Positions 1 to 7,590 of a stretch of DNA of 12,357 nucleotides are shown piece after piece. The notes under the pieces are model-generated. The model made no database searches. It saw nothing but the letters and a program-made list of their open reading frames with translations, and was not told where the DNA came from. The stretch is from the NCBI GenBank assembly GCA_945901035.1, contig CAMDKN010000021.1:1-12357 (forward strand), given 5' to 3'. The stretch's first letter is position 1; every line of letters begins with the position of its first letter. The DNA is from Gulosibacter massiliensis (GTDB lineage Bacteria > Actinomycetota > Actinomycetes > Actinomycetales > Microbacteriaceae). The position numbers and the translations under genes were made by a program.

Positions 1-1
1 C

Positions 2-727
2 GCGGAACTTTTGCACGTTCCGACTCCGTTCAACGCCCGCCAGCGCTCGATCTTCCTCGCGGGCCTGGAACTCCTCAAGGCCCACCCGCACTATCGGCGT
101 TTGCCCGCGTTCGACGGCCTCATCGCCAAACTGCGCGGAACCGACACCAACATCGCGACGGACGCCTTCGCGGTTGCGGTTGACCGCGACAACGCCACCG
201 CGAACACTATCCAGGACGCGATCGATGACCAGGTGCGCATCGGTTTCCGATACGTCAACAATCAAGGCGAACCATCCGTTCGCGAGGTCGATCCATATCG
301 CCAGCACATCAAAGGGGCACAACGCTACGTCAAGGGGTACTGCTACCAGGCGGGCGAGGTTCGCACCTTCAATCTGGACAGCATGGATTCGCTGATCGTC
401 TCCGACACACCCATCGAGGTGAGGACCGTCGACCCGCTCGCGTTGACATCGGACTTGTTCAACGAGAGCGAGAACGACATCCACGTCGAGCTGGTCATCG
501 ATCCCGAGGCCATGTCGCTCATCGCGGGGTATCGTCGACCCGGCTACTCGCCCGTCATAACGCAGGGCAACGCGCGTCTCACCATTCCGTTTTCCCACTC
601 GCACGTCGCCGTTCGCATGATCAGCGTTCTGTCCGGTATCGCCACCATCGTCGAGCCAGTCGAGGTGCGCGCGGATGTTGCCGCGTTTGCGCGTCGAGCC
701 CTCGACGCGTATGCGCAAACGAGTTAG
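2..727 (+). CDS. pafC: WYL-domain transcriptional regulator, PafC-like (5' partial)
   Basis: The reading frame is open from the left edge, so the N-terminus lies outside the window; about 241 C-terminal residues are visible. A TTG at 11 could act as a start, but family members are roughly 300 residues or longer and normally begin with a winged helix, so truncation by the window is more likely. The WYL-type domain is recognisable: a beta-rich stretch with FRYVNNQGEPSVREVDPYR, then QRYVKGYCYQAGEVRTFNLD. The signature W-Y-L is degenerate here (RYVKGYC), which is common in PafC. In actinobacteria pafB and pafC encode paired WYL regulators that activate DNA-damage genes, and they usually sit directly upstream of tatA-tatC. 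That same order here is the main reason for choosing PafC over another WYL protein. The gene ends 41 bp before tatA. Confidence 0.8.
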   Translation, partial: AELLHVPTPFNARQRSIFLAGLELLKAHPHYRRLPAFDGLIAKLRGTDTNIATDAFAVAVDRDNATANTIQDAIDDQVRIGFRYVNNQGEPSVREVDPYRQHIKGAQRYVKGYCYQAGEVRTFNLDSMDSLIVSDTPIEVRTVDPLALTSDLFNESENDIHVELVIDPEAMSLIAGYRRPGYSPVITQGNARLTIPFSHSHVAVRMISVLSGIATIVEPVEVRADVAAFARRALDAYAQTS

Positions 728-734
728 TCGGCGT

Positions 735-760
735 TAGACTAAACCAACGACGCAAGGAGA
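735..760 (+). promoter_or_regulatory. Possible tatA -10 element and Shine-Dalgarno site
   Basis: TAGACT at 735-740 resembles a housekeeping actinobacterial -10 box. AAGGAGA at 754-760 is a strong ribosome binding site 8 nt before the tatA ATG at 769. No convincing -35 was found 16-18 bp upstream (the region is GC-rich coding sequence of pafC). The Shine-Dalgarno is secure; the promoter is tentative, and tatA could also be read through from pafC. Confidence 0.45.
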
Positions 761-768
761 AATTCACT

Positions 769-948
769 ATGGGAAACCTCACGGGTTGGCACTTCCTGAT
801 TCTGCTCGTCGTCATCCTTCTGATGTTTGGCGCTCCCAAGCTTCCCGGTTTGGCGAAAAGCCTCGCGGAATCACTCAAGATTTTCCGCAGTGGCATGGCG
901 CCGTCCAAGGATGACGAGCCAAAAACCAAACCCAAATCCACCGAGTAA
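769..948 (+). CDS. tatA: Sec-independent protein translocase subunit TatA
   Basis: A 59-residue protein with the TatA layout: a very short periplasmic N-terminus, one hydrophobic helix at about residues 8-20 (HFLILLVVILLMF), the hinge motif FGAPKLP at about 20-26, an amphipathic helix (LAKSLAESLKIFRSGM), and a short charged, lysine-rich cytoplasmic tail. TatA oligomers form or weaken the membrane path for folded proteins carrying twin-arginine signals, working with TatC. The start is fixed by the AAGGAGA Shine-Dalgarno 8 nt upstream. The length is at the low end for TatA because the tail is short. tatC begins 2 bp after the stop, so the two are almost certainly co-translated. No separate tatB is in the window; many actinobacteria encode it elsewhere. 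Confidence 0.93.
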   Translation: MGNLTGWHFLILLVVILLMFGAPKLPGLAKSLAESLKIFRSGMAPSKDDEPKTKPKSTE

Positions 949-950
949 CG

Positions 951-1715
951 ATGGCGCGGAATACCGAGCGGCGGATGTCCCTCGGCCAACATCTCGTTGA
1001 GTTCCGCAAGCGTCTCGTCAAATCAGCGCTCGCGATCGCGGTCTTTTCGGTAGCCGGGTTCTTCGTGGCCGATTTCGTGTGGTCCCAACTTTCACTACCG
1101 CTGTTGACGGTCGCCGAGAACAACGAACGCATCGCGCAGATCAACTACACATCCATTTCCGAGGCATTCGACACCAAAATGGCCATCGCGCTGACCGTCG
1201 GAATCGTGTGCGCGAGTCCCGTCTGGTTGTGGCAGGTGTGGGCGTTCGTGACACCCGCGCTCGTGCGTCGCGAACGTCGCTACGCTCTCGGTTTTATCCT
1301 CACCGCCATTCCGCTGTTCCTGGCCGGCTGCACGATGGGGTGGTGGCTTTTCCCCCACGTCGTCGAGATCATGACCGGGTTTGCCCCGGACGGGTCCACC
1401 ACGCTGCTGACGGCGAAGTATTACCTCGATTTCTCTATCAAATTCGTGCTCGCGATCGGTGTCGGTTTCGTTCTTCCCGTCTTTCTCGTCCTGTTGAACT
1501 TCACCGGGGTGCTCTCGGCCAAAGGGATTCTCGCGGGTTGGCGCTGGGCCGTCGTCGCCATCACCGCCTTCGCCGCCATCGCGACACCGGCGGCTGATGT
1601 GATTGCGATGTTCCTTCTCGCGATTCCCATGCTCGGACTGTACTTTCTCGCCGCGTTCATCGCCTGGATCAACGACAAGCGTCGTGCTCGGGCGTTGGCC
1701 AAGGCGTTGGCGTAG
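951..1715 (+). CDS. tatC: Sec-independent protein translocase subunit TatC
   Basis: A 254-residue polytopic membrane protein with about six transmembrane helices. TatC is the receptor that binds the twin-arginine signal peptide. Hallmarks seen: the N-terminal amphipathic motif GQHLVEFRKRL (residues 12-22, with Glu17 matching the conserved E. coli Glu15), the first cytoplasmic loop FVTPALVRRERR (Phe99 and Glu108 matching the signal-binding Phe94 and Glu103), FVLPVFLVLL in the fourth helix region, and TPAADVIAMFLLAIPMLGLYF near the end, with Asp216 at the position of the conserved loop aspartate. ATG at 951 follows the tatA stop by 2 bp. The TAG stop shares its G with the GTG start of helY, suggesting translational coupling. 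Confidence 0.96.
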   Translation: MARNTERRMSLGQHLVEFRKRLVKSALAIAVFSVAGFFVADFVWSQLSLPLLTVAENNERIAQINYTSISEAFDTKMAIALTVGIVCASPVWLWQVWAFVTPALVRRERRYALGFILTAIPLFLAGCTMGWWLFPHVVEIMTGFAPDGSTTLLTAKYYLDFSIKFVLAIGVGFVLPVFLVLLNFTGVLSAKGILAGWRWAVVAITAFAAIATPAADVIAMFLLAIPMLGLYFLAAFIAWINDKRRARALAKALA

Positions 1716-4090
1716 TGTCGGTCACTCTCGACGAATTCCGTCGCTCACAGCCGTTCCCGCTCGATGCGTTTCAGATCGCGGCGTGCGAGTCGCTCGACAA
1801 GGGTCGGGGCGTGCTCGTGGCGGCGCCGACCGGAGCCGGAAAAACAATCATCGCCGACTACGCCGTCTATCTGTCCCAGCAGACGATGACGGACAAGACG
1901 TTTTACACGACGCCCATGAAGGCGCTGTCGAACCAGAAGTTTCAAGACCTGCAGAAGATTTACGGCGAGGGTGAAGTCGGGCTTTTGACGGGGGACACGA
2001 GCATCAATCCGACCGCGCGAATCGTCATCATGACGACGGAGGTTCTTCGGAACATGCTGTACGCGTCGAGCGACCTGCTCCGGGACCTGCGCTTCGTCGT
2101 CATGGACGAAGTGCACTATCTCGCCGACAAGTTCCGCGGACCCGTGTGGGAAGAAGTGATTCTGCACCTCCCACACGACGTCGCGCTCGTTTCCCTGTCG
2201 GCGACCGTGTCCAACGCCGAAGAATTCGGCGAGTGGCTGGGCGCGGTTCGCGGCAAAACGGACATCATCGTTTCGGAGGATCGACCCGTTCCGCTTTTCC
2301 AGCACGTGTACGCCCGTGGAGAGCTCTACGAGTTGTTCGAACCGGGTGGCGAACACCAAAACCCGCCGCGCATCCACCGCGATGTTCAAGGGCTTGGTCG
2401 CGGACAACACCGTTTTGAGGGCGGGCAATCGGGTGGGCGTGGACGGAGGTTTGTTCCCCGCGAACGAATCCGCGAGCGCCGAACTGGTCCCGTCGACATC
2501 GCATCGGTGTTGGCCGACCACACCATGTTGCCCGCGATCTTCTTCATCTTCTCGCGCAAAGGGTGCGACAACGCGGTTCGGGATGTTCTCTTTTCGGGCG
2601 AGGTCCTGACGACTCCCGAAGAACGCGACGAGATTCATTCCGTGATCGAAGGGCGCACTTCCCATTTGTCGGGGGAGGACCTCGCGTCGCTCGGTTTCCA
2701 CGAATGGGAAGATTCGCTGATGGCGGGGGTCGCCTCGCACCACGCCGGTCTGATTCCCGTGTTCAAAGAGATCGTCGAAGACCTGTTTCGCCGCAAACTG
2801 GTCAAGTTGGTGTTCGCCACTGAAACCCTCGCTCTGGGTATCAATATGCCGGCCCGGAGCGTCGTGCTCGAAAAGATGGACAAGTACAACGGCGAGTCCC
2901 GTGTGGCGATCACGCCGGGGGAATACACCCAATTGACGGGCCGCGCGGGGCGGCGCGGCATCGATGTCGAGGGTCATTCGGTGATTGTGTGGCGAGACGG
3001 CATGAACCCGCACGCGCTCGGCATGTTGGCCTCCCGTCGGTCCTACCCGCTGTATTCGAGTTTCGTACCCACCTACAACATGGCCGTCAACCTCATCGAA
3101 CGTTACGGACGCAACGCGGCGCGCGAGATCCTCGAACAGTCCTTCGCCCAGTTCCAAGCGGACCGTGCCGTGGTCGACCTCGCGGTCACGGTTCGCAACA
3201 ATCAAAAGTCGCTGGCCGAGTACGCGGCGGCGATGGCGTGCCACCTCGGAGACTTCCGCGAGTATTCCAAAATTCGCCGCGAACTCACCGACCTGGAGGG
3301 TAAGACGCAGCGAGGAGGTCACACGCCACACTCCGTCGCCAAAAAGCGCGCCGACCAGATCGAAAGGTTGCGCGGGCGGTTACGCAAACACGCCTGTCAA
3401 CACTGCCCTGACCGCGAGAAGCACGCGCGGTGGGGTGAGCGTTTTTGGAAACTGCAGAGCCAGACCGACCGGCTCGCGAACCAGATCAAAAACAAAACCG
3501 GGGCAATCGCGAGCGTTTTCGATCGTGTCTGCCGGGTTCTCGATAAACACGGGTATCTCGAGCGTGACGGTGAGGACTATACGTTGACGGACGCTGGTAC
3601 CGCGCTGAAGCGGATTTACGGCGAACGCGACCTGCTCATCGCCGAATGTTTACGGGCGAACCTGTGGGACGGGATGGACGGGCCTCTGCTTGCGGCCGCC
3701 CTGTCGACCGTCATGTACGAGGCGAGGCGTGACGACGAGTACAACCCGAACCTTCGCGTCCCCAAGGGTGCGTTCGGGGACGTGACCACGGCAATGGAGC
3801 GGGTCTGGGATTCACTCAGTGACTCGGAGTCCGCCGAGGACCTCGAAATCACACCACCGCTCGCCTTCGGGCTGGCTCTGGGCATTCAACGATGGGCAAA
3901 AGGTCAACGGCTGGACGACGTCCTCCGCGAATGCGGATTGGCGGGTGGCGATTTCGTGCGATGGGCGAAACAGGTGATTGACTCGCTCGACCAGATTTCA
4001 CACGTCGCAGAACCCGCGCTCGCGTCCATCGCGAGGGACACGATTCCCCTGATTCGACGCGGTATCGTCGCCGATTCCGCGTCCCTCTAG
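1715..4090 (+). CDS. helY: DExH-box superfamily 2 helicase, HelY/Ski2-like
   Basis: A 791-residue ATP-dependent helicase of the Ski2/Mtr4-like group, probably acting on RNA. Motifs in order: Walker A APTGAGKT (residues 37-44), TTPMKALSNQK (motif Ia, about 65-75), MDEVHYL (DEVH at 131-134), SAT (162-164), FSRKGCDNAV (about 279-288), ASHHAGL (about 340), TETLALGINMPA (369-380), and QLTGRAGRRGID (motif VI, 406-417). A CxxC stretch ACQHCPDREKHARW in the C-terminal half is typical of actinobacterial HelY. Between the RecA domains (about 225-257) is a Gly/Arg-rich, probably flexible stretch. The GTG start overlaps the last base of the tatC stop. In mycobacteria the gene also lies beside tatA/tatC; the cellular role is not well defined. 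Lengths of about 800-950 are usual, so this one is slightly compact. Confidence 0.93.
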   Translation: MSVTLDEFRRSQPFPLDAFQIAACESLDKGRGVLVAAPTGAGKTIIADYAVYLSQQTMTDKTFYTTPMKALSNQKFQDLQKIYGEGEVGLLTGDTSINPTARIVIMTTEVLRNMLYASSDLLRDLRFVVMDEVHYLADKFRGPVWEEVILHLPHDVALVSLSATVSNAEEFGEWLGAVRGKTDIIVSEDRPVPLFQHVYARGELYELFEPGGEHQNPPRIHRDVQGLGRGQHRFEGGQSGGRGRRFVPRERIRERRTGPVDIASVLADHTMLPAIFFIFSRKGCDNAVRDVLFSGEVLTTPEERDEIHSVIEGRTSHLSGEDLASLGFHEWEDSLMAGVASHHAGLIPVFKEIVEDLFRRKLVKLVFATETLALGINMPARSVVLEKMDKYNGESRVAITPGEYTQLTGRAGRRGIDVEGHSVIVWRDGMNPHALGMLASRRSYPLYSSFVPTYNMAVNLIERYGRNAAREILEQSFAQFQADRAVVDLAVTVRNNQKSLAEYAAAMACHLGDFREYSKIRRELTDLEGKTQRGGHTPHSVAKKRADQIERLRGRLRKHACQHCPDREKHARWGERFWKLQSQTDRLANQIKNKTGAIASVFDRVCRVLDKHGYLERDGEDYTLTDAGTALKRIYGERDLLIAECLRANLWDGMDGPLLAAALSTVMYEARRDDEYNPNLRVPKGAFGDVTTAMERVWDSLSDSESAEDLEITPPLAFGLALGIQRWAKGQRLDDVLRECGLAGGDFVRWAKQVIDSLDQISHVAEPALASIARDTIPLIRRGIVADSASL

Positions 4091-4094
4091 CGAA

Positions 4095-4109
4095 TAGGCT
4101 GATGACGTG
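4095..4109 (+). promoter_or_regulatory. Possible leaderless promoter of lnt
   Basis: TAGGCT at 4095-4100 sits exactly 6 nt before the GTG start at 4107, the spacing expected if transcription starts at the G of the start codon. No Shine-Dalgarno is visible in the 16-bp gap after helY. There is no clear -35 box. This is an inference from spacing and the lack of a ribosome binding site. Confidence 0.35.
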
Positions 4110-5609
4110 AAAGCTTTCGTTCTTCGACTCGCGCAGGCCGGAATCGGTGCGTTTGTCGCGAGCCTGGCTTTCCCACAACCCGGAATCTGGCCGCTCCTGT
4201 TCATCGGTGTTCCCCTCATGGTGTTCGCGTTTCGTCGAACCACCGTCGGGCAGTCGATCATCCTCGGTGCGGTGACGGGTTTTGTCTATTACGGAGCGGT
4301 CGCGAAATGGGTTTCCGTCTATCTGGGTCTCGCTCCGTGGCTCGGACTCGTCGGCCTGCAAACCGTCTTATTCGCGGTCGGTGGAATCGCGATTGGCGCC
4401 GCCTGGCGCGGGGTTGACACCCTGAACCTTCACACCGTCTCGGGCCGTCTGCTCGGTGGGTTCTTCGTCGCGGCGGCGTGGGTCGCCCGCGAAGCTATCG
4501 CCGCACAGTTCCCGTGGGGAGGCTTCGGTTGGGGACGGGTGAGCCACGGACTGGCCGATTCACCGTTTCGGTATCTCGCGACGCTTTTCGGTCTGACCGG
4601 CGCGAGCGCCGTCGTCGTCCTTGTTGTCGTCGCGTACGTGTTGACCTGGCAAAACGTGTCCGTACTTAAGGGAAAAGCGTTGCACCTCTCGGCAATCACC
4701 GCCGGCTTAATTGCGCTGCTGCCCTTCCCGTACCTTCTTCTTGCGGCAGCGCCCTCCGGTTCGGTGCGGGTCGCCGCGGTTCAAGGAAACAGTGATTCCG
4801 CTTTGTTCTCGAGTGCTCGTCAGGGTGACGCCATCGCAAAACACGTCGCTGCCATGAACGAGGCAAACATTGGCCAGGTTGAGGTAGTTATTTGGCCAGA
4901 GAACGCGATGGATATCGATCCGCTTCGTTCGCCTGATGCCGCCGCACTCGCCGACAGCATTTCCACGGCGACCATGGCCCCATTTATCTTTGGAACGATC
5001 ACGGAGCAGGGCAACGAGACATTCAATTCGGTTCTGAAATGGTATCCCGGTCACGGCGCTGTCGACCAGTACGACAAGGTTCATCCGGTTCCCTTCGCGG
5101 AATACCTGCCGAACCGGGACTTTTTCTACCCGCTTGCTCCGTCTCTGTTCGACATGGTCCCGCGCGACTACTCATTTGGCACACGCGACCCTGTCATGAC
5201 CGCGGGGGAGGCCATCGCGGGAATCGCTATTTGCTATGACATCGTCGACGACGCACTGTTTCGCGACATGCTGGCCAATAACGCCAACGTGATTTTTGCG
5301 CCGACCAACAATTCGGATTTCGGTCGAACAGATGAGGGCATCCAGCAGCTCGGGATTGCCCGCATGCGCGCCGTCGAGACGGGCCGATCGGTTGTCAACG
5401 TTTCGACCGTCGGTGTCAGTGCCGTGATTGCGCCGGACGGCAGCGACCTCGATCGACTCGATCCGTTCACGCCGGGGGTCATGGTCGCGGATGTACCGCT
5501 GTCGACCGTCGTCACTCCGGCGAGCGTCATCGGATTGCCGCTGGAATGGGCACTCATCATCATGGGAGTTGTCCCCATCGTCGGGCTTCGACGGTCCCGC
5601 CGCGAATGA
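4107..5609 (+). CDS. lnt: Apolipoprotein N-acyltransferase Lnt
   Basis: A 500-residue membrane enzyme that adds the third acyl chain to the N-terminal cysteine of lipoproteins. The first ~215 residues hold a series of hydrophobic helices; one region reads FPWGGFGWGRVSHGLADSP, a typical Lnt motif (about 135-153). Residues ~220-470 form the nitrilase-like catalytic domain. The expected Glu-Lys-Cys triad is visible: Glu265 in VIWPENAMD, Lys324 in QYDKVHPVPFAEYLPNR, and Cys376 in GIAICYDIVDD. The residue after Cys-Tyr is Asp rather than the more usual Glu. A last helix (about 475-493) precedes the RRSRRE end. The GTG start lies 16 bp after helY. The stop overlaps the start of ppm1 (ATGA), a coupling that recalls the Lnt-Ppm1 fusion protein of Mycobacterium tuberculosis. 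Confidence 0.94.
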   Translation: MKAFVLRLAQAGIGAFVASLAFPQPGIWPLLFIGVPLMVFAFRRTTVGQSIILGAVTGFVYYGAVAKWVSVYLGLAPWLGLVGLQTVLFAVGGIAIGAAWRGVDTLNLHTVSGRLLGGFFVAAAWVAREAIAAQFPWGGFGWGRVSHGLADSPFRYLATLFGLTGASAVVVLVVVAYVLTWQNVSVLKGKALHLSAITAGLIALLPFPYLLLAAAPSGSVRVAAVQGNSDSALFSSARQGDAIAKHVAAMNEANIGQVEVVIWPENAMDIDPLRSPDAAALADSISTATMAPFIFGTITEQGNETFNSVLKWYPGHGAVDQYDKVHPVPFAEYLPNRDFFYPLAPSLFDMVPRDYSFGTRDPVMTAGEAIAGIAICYDIVDDALFRDMLANNANVIFAPTNNSDFGRTDEGIQQLGIARMRAVETGRSVVNVSTVGVSAVIAPDGSDLDRLDPFTPGVMVADVPLSTVVTPASVIGLPLEWALIIMGVVPIVGLRRSRRE

Positions 5610-6328
5610 GCGACGCTCTCGTCATCGTTCCCACGTTCAACGAACGTGAGTCACTGGAGTCAGTTTTGACCGCCATCTGCGCGATCCGACCCGTCGTCGA
5701 TGTGTTGGTGGTCGACGACGCATCCCCGGATGGAACCGGTCAGGTTGCCGACGATTTCGCTGGTGCCCACCCGTCCGTGCACGTGCTTCATCGCGACGCC
5801 CAACGCGGCCTCGGTCCCGCCTACATCGCAGGTTTTCGCTGGGCGTTCGATCGGGATTACGACTGGGTGGTCCAGATTGATGCCGACGGGTCACACGACC
5901 CTCGCCTGATTCCAACTCTCCTCGCGGTGGCGCGGGGCGTCACCGCGGACCTCGTGCTCGGGTCGCGCTGGGTCACGGGAGGGCGCGTCGATGGCTGGAG
6001 TGTCGCCCGCCAATTAGTGTCCCGTTCGGGCAACGCTTTTGCACGATTCGCCCTTCAGTCGCGGCTGCAGGACATGACCGCCGGCTTTCGTGTGCTCCGC
6101 GTCCAGACTCTAAAGCAACTTCACCTCGAGACAATTGCGTCGAGCGGATACTGTTTTCAAATCGAAATCGCCGATCGCATCGAACAAGGCAATGGCACGA
6201 TCATCGAACACCCGATCACGTTTATCGAACGAGCCCTCGGTCGGTCGAAAATGCACCTGGGAATCGTCGTCGAAGCCCTGTTTCGAATCTCCGGCTGGGG
6301 AATGGGACGCTGGTTTTTCGGTCGCTAA
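5606..6328 (+). CDS. ppm1: Polyprenol-phosphate mannosyltransferase (GT2 family)
   Basis: A 240-residue cytoplasmic GT2 glycosyltransferase expected to move mannose from GDP-mannose to polyprenyl phosphate, the donor for extracytoplasmic mannosylation of lipoglycans and proteins. Motifs: IVPTFNERES at the N-terminus, the nucleotide-sugar motif VVDDASPDGT (about 35-44), the metal-binding IDADGSHDP (Asp92/Asp94), GSRWVTGG (119-126), DMTAGFRV (156-163) and a basic ERALGRSKM near the end. There is no C-terminal membrane domain, as is usual for the bacterial single-domain form. ATG at 5606 is chosen because it overlaps the lnt stop (ATGA) and begins the conserved domain directly. An in-frame ATG at 5546 would add 20 unconserved residues inside lnt. 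The stop overlaps the rbpA stop on the other strand. Confidence 0.92.
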   Translation: MSDALVIVPTFNERESLESVLTAICAIRPVVDVLVVDDASPDGTGQVADDFAGAHPSVHVLHRDAQRGLGPAYIAGFRWAFDRDYDWVVQIDADGSHDPRLIPTLLAVARGVTADLVLGSRWVTGGRVDGWSVARQLVSRSGNAFARFALQSRLQDMTAGFRVLRVQTLKQLHLETIASSGYCFQIEIADRIEQGNGTIIEHPITFIERALGRSKMHLGIVVEALFRISGWGMGRWFFGR

Positions 6329-6714
6329 GCCGATTTTCGCAGCGAAACGGCGGCAAACTCGCCGTTTGCACGACCTTCCGCTAGACGCTCGGCCAAGATG
6401 ACTTCGAGTTCCTCGATGGTACGACGCTTCATCAGCTGTTCCCAGTGGGTGACGGTGGGCGGCAACGGCAACGGCGCGTTGGGGTCGACACCGGTGATGG
6501 GCTTACCCTTAGCATCCACACGGCGCCCAATCTTGCTGGTACGCGGGGATTTCCAGTCATAGGGCAGGTCCACACCGATCATGAAGTTGACGGTAAATTC
6601 CTCGCCATCCTCGGTGCGGAATGTGACGGTTTGGGTTTCGACGAAATCGACACCCTCTTCGCTTTCGTGGCTGATTGATCCCAGGCGGGTTCCCCGCAGC
6701 TGTTTGTTGGTCAT
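6325..6714 (-). CDS. rbpA: RNA polymerase-binding protein RbpA
   Basis: A 129-residue actinobacterial transcription factor that binds RNA polymerase and principal sigma factors and stabilises the open complex. The N-terminal LRGTRLGSISHESEEG (residues 6-21) and the core domain with RTEDGEEFTVNF (33-44) match RbpA. The C-terminal sigma-interaction helix is clear at 89-111 (THWEQLMKRRTIEELEVIL). The central PYDWKSPRTSKIGRR carries the basic linker and has no cysteines, unlike the metal-binding forms. The protein extends 18 residues past the sigma helix, ending in LRKSA. The start is supported by GAGGAGG (minus strand, 6720-6726) 5 nt before ATG. The gene is convergent with ppm1 and its TAG overlaps the ppm1 TAA by bases 6326-6327. 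Confidence 0.95.
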   Translation of the reverse strand: MTNKQLRGTRLGSISHESEEGVDFVETQTVTFRTEDGEEFTVNFMIGVDLPYDWKSPRTSKIGRRVDAKGKPITGVDPNAPLPLPPTVTHWEQLMKRRTIEELEVILAERLAEGRANGEFAAVSLRKSA

Positions 6715-6796
6715 GCTTGCCTCCTCGTGGCTTGTGGCCTACCTCTTATAAAGACAGAGGGAGGTGAAATATTCCTGAGCGGAACTAATGAATTGG
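6715..6796 (-). promoter_or_regulatory. Upstream region of rbpA
   Basis: This 82-bp gap between the gdpD-like stop and rbpA is more A/T-rich than the flanks. On the minus strand it holds TATAAG (6745-6750), a candidate -10, and the strong Shine-Dalgarno GAGGAGG (6720-6726). No good -35 was found at 16-18 bp from TATAAG. A leader of roughly 20-30 nt is implied if TATAAG is used. Confidence 0.4.
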
Positions 6797-7546
6797 CTAT
6801 GAATCCACGACGCCGAGCGCGATATCGGCCCGATCCGTCACGATTCCATCAACGCCCATGGACAACAACCGGCGCATTGTTGCCTCGTCGTTGACGGTCC
6901 AGACGTGCACCTCGAGCCCGAGCCGATGGTAGCGATCAACGAGCTGTTCCGTGACGAGGGACACGCCGTTCGCTTTTTCGGGAATCTGCAGCGCGTGAAC
7001 ACGGGGGAGGGGAGGGGTCAACCCCATCCGAATCGCACTGGCGAGGGCGAGAAACTCGGTCGCTGACGGACTGGACGCCACGGTGGGCATCCGCCGTGTG
7101 ACGGCGCGACGGCGCACCGCGCTGAACGAGGTCAACAGCACGCGGTCTACGGCTCCCGCGTCGTGCACCGCGGACACAACACCATTGATGGCGGCCGCAT
7201 CCTTCACATCGATGTTGAAACGAGTGTCGGGGAATTGCTCGAGCGCTTGCGCGAGGGAAATGAACCCTTCGCCACCGAGGTCGACCTCCGCCAATTCCGC
7301 CGCGGTGAGTCTACCGACGCGGCCGGATCGATTGGACACTCGGTCAAGGCTTGTGTCGTGGCTGATGATTGCGACTCCGTCTTTCGACCCCACGACATCC
7401 GTCTCGATGAAGCTCACTCCCGCATCCACCGCCGCCCGGAACGCGCTCGCGGAGTTTTCGGGGACGTCGCGGTGCAAACCGCGATGAGCGAATACGCGCG
7501 GAGTACGCCCCGCGAAAAAGGGATGGTCGGTCGTACGAAACGTCAC
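6797..7546 (-). CDS. Glycerophosphodiester phosphodiesterase family protein
   Basis: A 249-residue TIM-barrel enzyme of the GDPD family, which cleaves glycerophosphodiesters to glycerol-3-phosphate and an alcohol. Catalytic and metal-binding motifs are in order: HRG (21-23), PENS (29-32), ETD (48-50), SHD with His63, NIDVK (111-115), HVWTVND (about 214-220) and the closing GVDGIVTDRAD (231-241). There is no signal peptide or membrane helix, so a cytoplasmic enzyme acting on lipid turnover products is likely; substrate cannot be told from sequence. The start is GTG at 7546, giving MTFRTTDHPFF before the barrel. No Shine-Dalgarno is seen; TACCGT lies 6 nt before the GTG on the minus strand, compatible with leaderless initiation. 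It is divergent from the SDR gene with only 44 bp between starts. Confidence 0.9.
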   Translation of the reverse strand: MTFRTTDHPFFAGRTPRVFAHRGLHRDVPENSASAFRAAVDAGVSFIETDVVGSKDGVAIISHDTSLDRVSNRSGRVGRLTAAELAEVDLGGEGFISLAQALEQFPDTRFNIDVKDAAAINGVVSAVHDAGAVDRVLLTSFSAVRRRAVTRRMPTVASSPSATEFLALASAIRMGLTPPLPRVHALQIPEKANGVSLVTEQLVDRYHRLGLEVHVWTVNDEATMRRLLSMGVDGIVTDRADIALGVVDS

Positions 7547-7590
7547 GTGGGCACGGTATCACGGCACGTCGGCGTGATAGTTTCGAACGC
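7547..7590. promoter_or_regulatory. Divergent intergenic region between GDPD and SDR genes
   Basis: Only 44 bp separate the two start codons. Candidate -10 boxes are GATAGT (7576-7581, + strand, 9 nt before the SDR ATG) and TACCGT (minus strand, 7553-7558, 6 nt before the GDPD GTG). Neither has a good -35 and neither gene has a Shine-Dalgarno. The two promoters, if real, must overlap or lie back to back, so shared control is possible. Confidence 0.35.

Noticed and set aside
1745..3331. A 528-codon open frame on the minus strand opposite helY
   Set aside because: It mirrors the codon bias of helY in a GC-rich genome and has no recognisable domain; helY itself carries all helicase motifs.
5546..5605. 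A 20-residue N-terminal extension of Ppm1 from an in-frame ATG
   Set aside because: It lies inside lnt, is unlike other GT2 N-termini, and the ATGA overlap at 5606 gives a standard start.
6760..6780. GGAAT upstream of rbpA as a SigR-type -35 box (rbpA is under SigR in Streptomyces)
   Set aside because: The matching GTT -10 is not found 18-19 bp downstream; the nearest is GTC after about 16 bp.
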